From assembly GCF_021869535.1 (NCBI RefSeq), contig NW_026262701.1, forward strand, positions 325,501-389,500: a stretch of DNA of 64,000 bases, read 5' to 3'. The notes beneath the pieces were generated by a model. That model was not told where the DNA came from, ran no database searches, and saw nothing but the letters and a program-made list of their open reading frames with translations. The position numbers and the translations under genes were made by a program. The stretch's first letter is position 1, and each line of letters opens with the position of its first letter. This document shows, piece by piece, positions 59,063-64,000 of this stretch. Origin of the DNA: Mytilus californianus (lineage: Eukaryota; Mollusca; Bivalvia; Mytilida; Mytilidae).

Positions 59063-59545
59063 CTATACATCAAGACCATCATGTATTATTTGTGAAGTTG
59101 ATACGGAATATTTATCAACAAGGTCTTGGTACCTTCCGATGAACTTTTTTAGAAAAAGGACGAGACGTTCTTTGACATACCCCTGGTTCATCAACTTTCT
59201 GCTCCGACTCTGGTGACGTTTTACAAAGTCTGAGTAGGAGCTGCAAGCTCTTAAATATCGAATAAGTTGGGAAATGTATATCCCATATGCAGGTGAAGTA
59301 GGTATATTGCTACTAAGGTGGGGGAAATTTATAATTTCAAAATTAAAATCGTCTTGTTTGTCATAGATTCTGGTACTGAGATGACTGTGTATGTCAAATT
59401 CGAGATATAAGTCTAAAAATGAGGCGGAGGAAGCCGTGTCTGTTGTTTCTTTAATTTCTAGTTCTGGGGGATATATTAATGGAACCCAATCAGAAAAGTC
59501 CCGATTGTTAATGGAAAGAACATCATCAATAAACGTATTTACACT
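59063..59545 (-). pseudogene. Penelope-like RT fragment, from the catalytic box to the C-terminus
   Basis: About 160 open codons on the minus strand, beginning at TFIDDVLSINN (the catalytic YIDD with Phe for Tyr) and ending at TAG (59063). It contains SASFLDLYLEFD, DKQDDFNFEIINFP and SPAYGIYISQLIRYLRAC, parallel to the 13319 copy. It is 5'-truncated exactly at the catalytic box. It lacks an early Met, so it is easily missed by an ATG-based scan. Confidence 0.85.
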
Positions 59546-59732
59546 TTTGGTATTTGGCTGAATTTTGTCTCAGAATGACCTTAGATCTGTCTCAGAATAA
59601 CCTTCTGACGTCAAGAACAACCACTTTTTAATTATGACGTCAAATTTTAATTGTGATGTCAGATTTTACGGGAACTTGTGTGATTTTAAGTAATGGCGGA
59701 CAAATTTGCATACAAGTATAAATACGTCTATT

Positions 59733-59962
59733 GAAACCCCTCATGGGGGTGTCCAAGTAATCACATAATCACAACTTGAATTTTTTTTGCCAATATAATC
59801 ACATAATCGTTAATTATTTTTTAAACAAGATAATCAAATAATCAAAAATACAGTCCTAGATTATTAAATAATCAAATAATCATAAAATATTTGGTCTGGT
59901 AATCATATAATCACTATAAAAACGGCCAAGTAATCACATAATCAAAAACCCCATGAGGAGGA
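59733..59962. repeat. MITE with cccctcatgggg / ccccatgagg ends
   Basis: An inverted pair of ends encloses many copies of aatcacataatc and aatcaaataatc. The core tttggtctggtaatcatata matches 17655-17762. Confidence 0.75.
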
Positions 59963-60006
59963 TCTCTATTATGTATAATTTTGGTTTTCTTGTTCTACAG
60001 ACAATG

Positions 60007-60228
60007 ATGAGGGGGGGGGGGGGGGGGGGGGTAGGAGGGGTCCCGATCCCGAAATCCCGGGCTTAAAAACATGGAATCCCGAGGTCCCGAATTTAAAAAA
60101 ATTTAAATTCCGACATCCCGAAATTCGAAAAACGAATTCCCGGATCCCGAAAGGATCAATCCCGAAATCCCGAGCTTAAAAACTCCCGATCCCGGAGTCC
60201 CGATAAAGGTCCTACCCCCCCCCCCCTC
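60007..60228. repeat. MITE-like element dense in CCCGA, with G-run / C-run ends
   Basis: The left end is tgagg followed by a long G run and taggagg; the right end is cctac followed by a C run and tca, an inverted pair. The interior repeats atcccgaaatcccg and tcccgatcccgg about a dozen times. Confidence 0.7.
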
Positions 60229-60239
60229 AATCATTTAGC

Positions 60240-60344
60240 GTAAAAGTTTAAATTGTAATCTTTGTAATACTTGTTCTTTATGTTTTTTGTGAGGGCCTGA
60301 CGGAATATTAGTGAATGCTAATAGAGTCACCCTCTTTGAATAAA

Positions 60345-60400
<56 letters not shown>

Positions 60401-60402
60401 CG
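60240..60402 (+). repeat. 3' end of a non-LTR element with (ATT)n tail
   Basis: gcctgacggaatattagtga and cctctttgaataaagttatt lead into an (ATT)n run (60345-60402), typical of CR1/L2-like 3' ends. No coding part remains. Confidence 0.5.
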
Positions 60403-61955
60403 TATAACTGATTTTGCGTTGGAATTTCGTGAACCCATCTGTAAAAAAAATAAAACCGGTAAGGGCTACGCGTTATCACAACCAAATAATTTGATAGGAC
60501 TTGAAAATAACACTATCCAATCAGGTTATCTTCAAATTGTTAATCCTTATCCAATCAGATCAAAGATACAAGATGATTGACAGAAGTGGGCAGTAATTGA
60601 CAAAAGCAAAAAACGCGAAAGGCGAAAAGCCGATTTTTTTTTTTACGTTTTCGCTGTTGTTACATCGCAACAAACACGTTGTACAATGATTACGTGTTTT
60701 AAGTCATATTCCTTTTGTTTGGAACATTGTGCTCTTGTGATATACTGTCTCGGGGGGGACTTCAATCTTTCTTTGTGAGGGGTGAGCAGCTGAGACCGAT
60801 CAAGTACCCCACCCTTTCCCTTTCTGATAAGCATCCGTTTGGCAGAAAAAGACATTTATATCAACAACCTTACAAATCTATGTATTAATCACACCTTGCT
60901 TTTCCAATAAATTCGTCACATTCGTCATACTTAAACACTTTCCTCTACTTACCCCTTTTATTTCTTTCATTATGAAGAAAATTCAATTTCAATAGACAAT
61001 ACTTATAAAATATGTTTGGTCAGATAGTAGTACCAAAGAGGGTAACACTTTCAGTTTCATATAAACGAAAAACTGATACAAATGTACATTGCTGTTCCCT
61101 CCTAAAGGACGCTGACCGTGACTATGGAATTTCTTTTAATAATTGTTATCATGTTTCATGTACACACAAACCATTGAATGTTAATTAGGTGCAAATGCCA
61201 AAATAATCGGATTTATAGCATCTATAACTAGCATCAGTGTAAATACCACATTGGAAGATAGAGATTAATTGGTTTGTCAAATAGCTGATGCATTTACGAC
61301 TGTGGTTTAACCGCATCAAAAATAAACGATGACACCTGATTAGTTTCAGATACTTATGATATATTATATCAACCTAATGATATATTTAATCTGAATTTCT
61401 CACCCTTTTCATATATCATGGAGCATGAAACAGTGACCTATTCCAGCAGCGGCTCATCCGGCCTACTACTCTTTACATAGTAAGTGTCCAAAGGGAGATA
61501 AATCTGGTTGATATTTGTTATTTGTAAAGGGATGTATTATAGTTTATCATTTGTATCCATCATCAGTAAATAAATCAGTAAATAATTTATGTATTATAGT
61601 CCATCATCAGTAAATATATATTATATTTTATTATCTGTAAACGTTATATTTTTTATCGCCTGTAAACATATGATGTATATCATGTTCAAAACCATCCTAC
61701 ACATATCATATTTTATTCAGAAAGAGTAAAACAGCCAAACTAGAAAATCAAAGTGTGCAATAGGCTACATCCTGAGTGTCCAATTGGTATCGCGTATTCC
61801 AAGTAGAAAGTTATGTTTGCATCACATTCATTTGAAAATTTGTGTTAATCGTCAAATAAACAATTTATCGGCGCAGGATTAAGAAATCAGATTATTAGTT
61901 GAAGAAGAGGAAAACAAAATTTATATTTATTCACATATCAATTAAAATTGTTGTT
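60403..61955. other. Intergenic, no gene recognised
   Basis: Contains only short ORFs. Between 61555 and 61640 a catcagtaaat/atgtattatagt stretch is repeated imperfectly. Confidence 0.3.
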
Positions 61956-61957
61956 AT

Positions 61958-64000
61958 TGTGAAGGTATAGTGCGACCTGTACATGCAGGTGAAAATCTGT
62001 CCCCTCTATTATTCTCTTTATATATTAATGACCATACAGATTTTTCTTTATCCTGAAATGTGAAAAGTTTGTCCTCGATATATTGCCTTGAAAAATATCT
62101 TAATGTCTATTTAAAGCTGTTCATCCTATACTATGTCGATGATACAGTTCTGATGTCAGAAACACAGGAAGACCTTCAACTGCAATTAAAATACTTCAGT
62201 GAATATTGTGGTACTTGGAAACTTAAAGTCAAAACATCTAAAACTAAAGTTTTAATTTTTATAAAAAGGAAGACTGCTTAATAATATCCAGTTCATTTAT
62301 AAGGAAAATTAACTTGAAATTCTGAAAGAATTCAACTACCTTGGACTGTTGTTAACTAGGTCTGGATCAACTACCCTGGACTGTTGATGACTAGATCTGG
62401 ATCAACTATCTTAGGCTATTGATAACTAGACCTGGATCAACTACCTTGGACTGTTGTTAACTAGATCTGAATCAACTACTTTGGACTGTTGTTAACTAGA
62501 TCTTGATCAACTACCTTGGACTGTTGAAAACTAGATCTGGATCAACTACCTTGGACTGTTGATAACTAGATCCGGATCAACTATCTTGGACTGTTGTTAA
62601 CTAGATCTGGATCAACTACCTTGGACTGTTGTTAACTAGATCTGGATCAACTACCTTGGACTGTTGTTAACTAGATCTGGATCAACTACCTTGAACTGTT
62701 GTTAACTAGATCTGGATCAACTACCTTGGACTGTTGATAACTAGATCTGGATCAACTACCTTGGACTGTTGTTAACTAGATCTGGATCAACTACCTTGAA
62801 CTGTTGTTAACTAGATCTGGATCAACTACCTTGGATTGTTGATAACTAGATCCGGATCAACTACCTTGGACTATTGTTGACTAGATCTGGATCAACTACC
62901 TTGGACTGTTGTTAACTAGATCTGGATCAACTACCTTGGACTGTTGGTAACTAGATCTGGATCAACTATTTTGGACTGTTGTTAACTAGATCTGGATCAG
63001 CTACCTTGAACTGTTGATAACTAGATCTGGATCAACTACCTTGGATTGTTGTTAACTAGATCCGGATCAACTACCTTGGACTGTTGATAACTAGATTTTG
63101 ATCAACTATCTTGGACTGTTGATAACTATATAGCTAGATCTGGATCAACTACCTTGGACTGTTGTTAACTAGATCCGGATCAACTACCTTGGACTGTTGA
63201 TAACTAGATCTGGATCAACTACCTTGGACTGTTGATAACTATATAGCTAGATCTGGATCAACTACCTTGGACTGTTGTTAACTAGATCTGGATCAACTAC
63301 CTTGGACTGTTGATAACTAGATCCGGATCAACTACCTTGGACTGTTGTTAACTAGATCTGGATCAACTACCTTTGACTGTTGATAACTAGATCCGGATCA
63401 ACTACCTTGGACTGTTGTTAACTAGATCTGGATCAACTACCTTGGACTGTTGTTAACTAGATCTGGATCAACTACCTTTGACTGTTGATAACTAGATCCG
63501 GATCAACTACCTTGGACTGTTGTTAACTAGATCTGGATCAACTACCTTGGACTGTTGTTAACTAGATCTAGATCAACTACCTTGGACTGTTGATAACTAG
63601 ATCCGGATCAACTACCTTGGACTGTTGTTGACTAGATCTGGATCAACTACTTTGGACTGTTGTTAATTGGATCCGGATCTTTCAATAAAGCAAAGAAAAA
63701 AAGCAACAAAAGCTATGTACAGTGTAACTGAAAAGGGGAGACAGTGTTATTTATCTGTATGATTTGTTTGATAAACTGGTGAAGCCAGGTTTTTATACGG
63801 ATGTGAAGTCTTTTGGTTTGGAAAAATGTCATTATTGAACAATTTAACCTAAAATTCTTAAAGCATTTGTGACATTTAAAGAGATGACCCTAAGCATGAT
63901 AGTGTATGGTGAAACCGGACGATAACCATTTGGAATTGGAAATAAGCTTTCTAGATTTTGATATTTCAGTTTCACACGGGACACTCTATAAAAAAATTAC
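61958..64000 (+). pseudogene. Non-LTR reverse transcriptase split by an internal minisatellite, runs off the window end
   Basis: The first part (61961-62375) reads GENLSPLLFSLYIND (RT motif B region), the catalytic YYVDDTVLMSET (62130-62165), and, after stops and a frameshift, EFNYLGLLLTRSGS. The minisatellite then intervenes. From about 63681 the RT resumes with SFNKAKKKATKAMYSVTEKG and a diverged LVKPG...YGCEV stretch, the normal continuation of this LINE class, to the window end. In-frame stops (for example TGA near 62055) show it is dead. Confidence 0.8.
62330..63680 (+). repeat. 35-bp minisatellite, ~38 copies, derived from RT coding sequence
   Basis: The unit is taccttggactgttgttaac followed by tagatctggatcaac, in near-identical copies. 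The first unit is in frame with the RT and encodes YLGLLLTRSGS. Variants (gataac, tccgga, and an 11-bp atatagctag addition at ~63125 and ~63240) recur in blocks. Confidence 0.95.

Overview
The window is eukaryotic, AT-rich and repeat-dense. It looks like genomic DNA of a marine mussel (Mytilus or a close relative). The support is the bivalve/Mytilus-type interspersed repeats near 46.3, 47.4 and 58.0-58.5 kb, the intron-bearing genes, and protein sequences that fit a lophotrochozoan. The genus call rests on recalled repeat families and was not checked against a database.

Conventional genes are few. (1) 0.34-5.53 kb, + strand: the last two coding exons of MRPL38 (mitochondrial large-subunit ribosomal protein mL38), joined across a 4.9-kb repeat-filled intron with matching splice phase. 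(2) 27.4-27.8 kb, - strand: a C/EBP-gamma bZIP gene. (3) 39.98-40.97 kb, + strand: a single-exon C/EBP of the alpha/beta type. The two C/EBP genes are head to head 12 kb apart, the arrangement I recall for vertebrate CEBPA and CEBPG, so this may be an ancient linkage.

The most complete mobile system is at 48.13-53.05 kb. It is a 4.9-kb DNA transposon with recognisable terminal inverted repeats, a large transposase-like gene with a D...D...D pattern, and a 12-bp motif (TATTTACGTTAC) repeated in both orientations in both flanks of the gene, always inside the inverted-repeat boundaries. The gene is open except for two in-frame TGA codons, the first lying before the third putative catalytic Asp.

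The rest is layered repeats. An 86-bp tandem array at 5.8-12.6 kb is broken by a TIR element and by a 5'-truncated LINE, which itself holds a tRNA-derived SINE with a 13-bp target duplication. A Penelope-like element lies at 13.3-14.8 kb. A 66-bp satellite (14.8-21.7 kb), partly organised as 132-bp dimers, is interrupted by a composite insertion containing a 524-bp near-perfect palindrome. From 22.1 to 34.3 kb there are many copies of one modular, tandem-repeat-cored element (perhaps related to bivalve pearl/Helitron-like elements), which fill the ground on both sides of the C/EBP-gamma gene. A 53-bp satellite at 34.3-37.1 kb carries a 530-bp insertion with ~59-bp inverted ends. At 43.9-45.1, 53.2-54.2 and 62.0-64.0 kb there are decayed reverse-transcriptase genes; the last contains a 35-bp minisatellite of about 38 copies whose unit is a piece of the RT coding sequence itself.

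No rRNA, functional tRNA or CRISPR array was seen. Coordinates of repeat edges are approximate to about 5-20 bases unless inverted repeats or target duplications define them.
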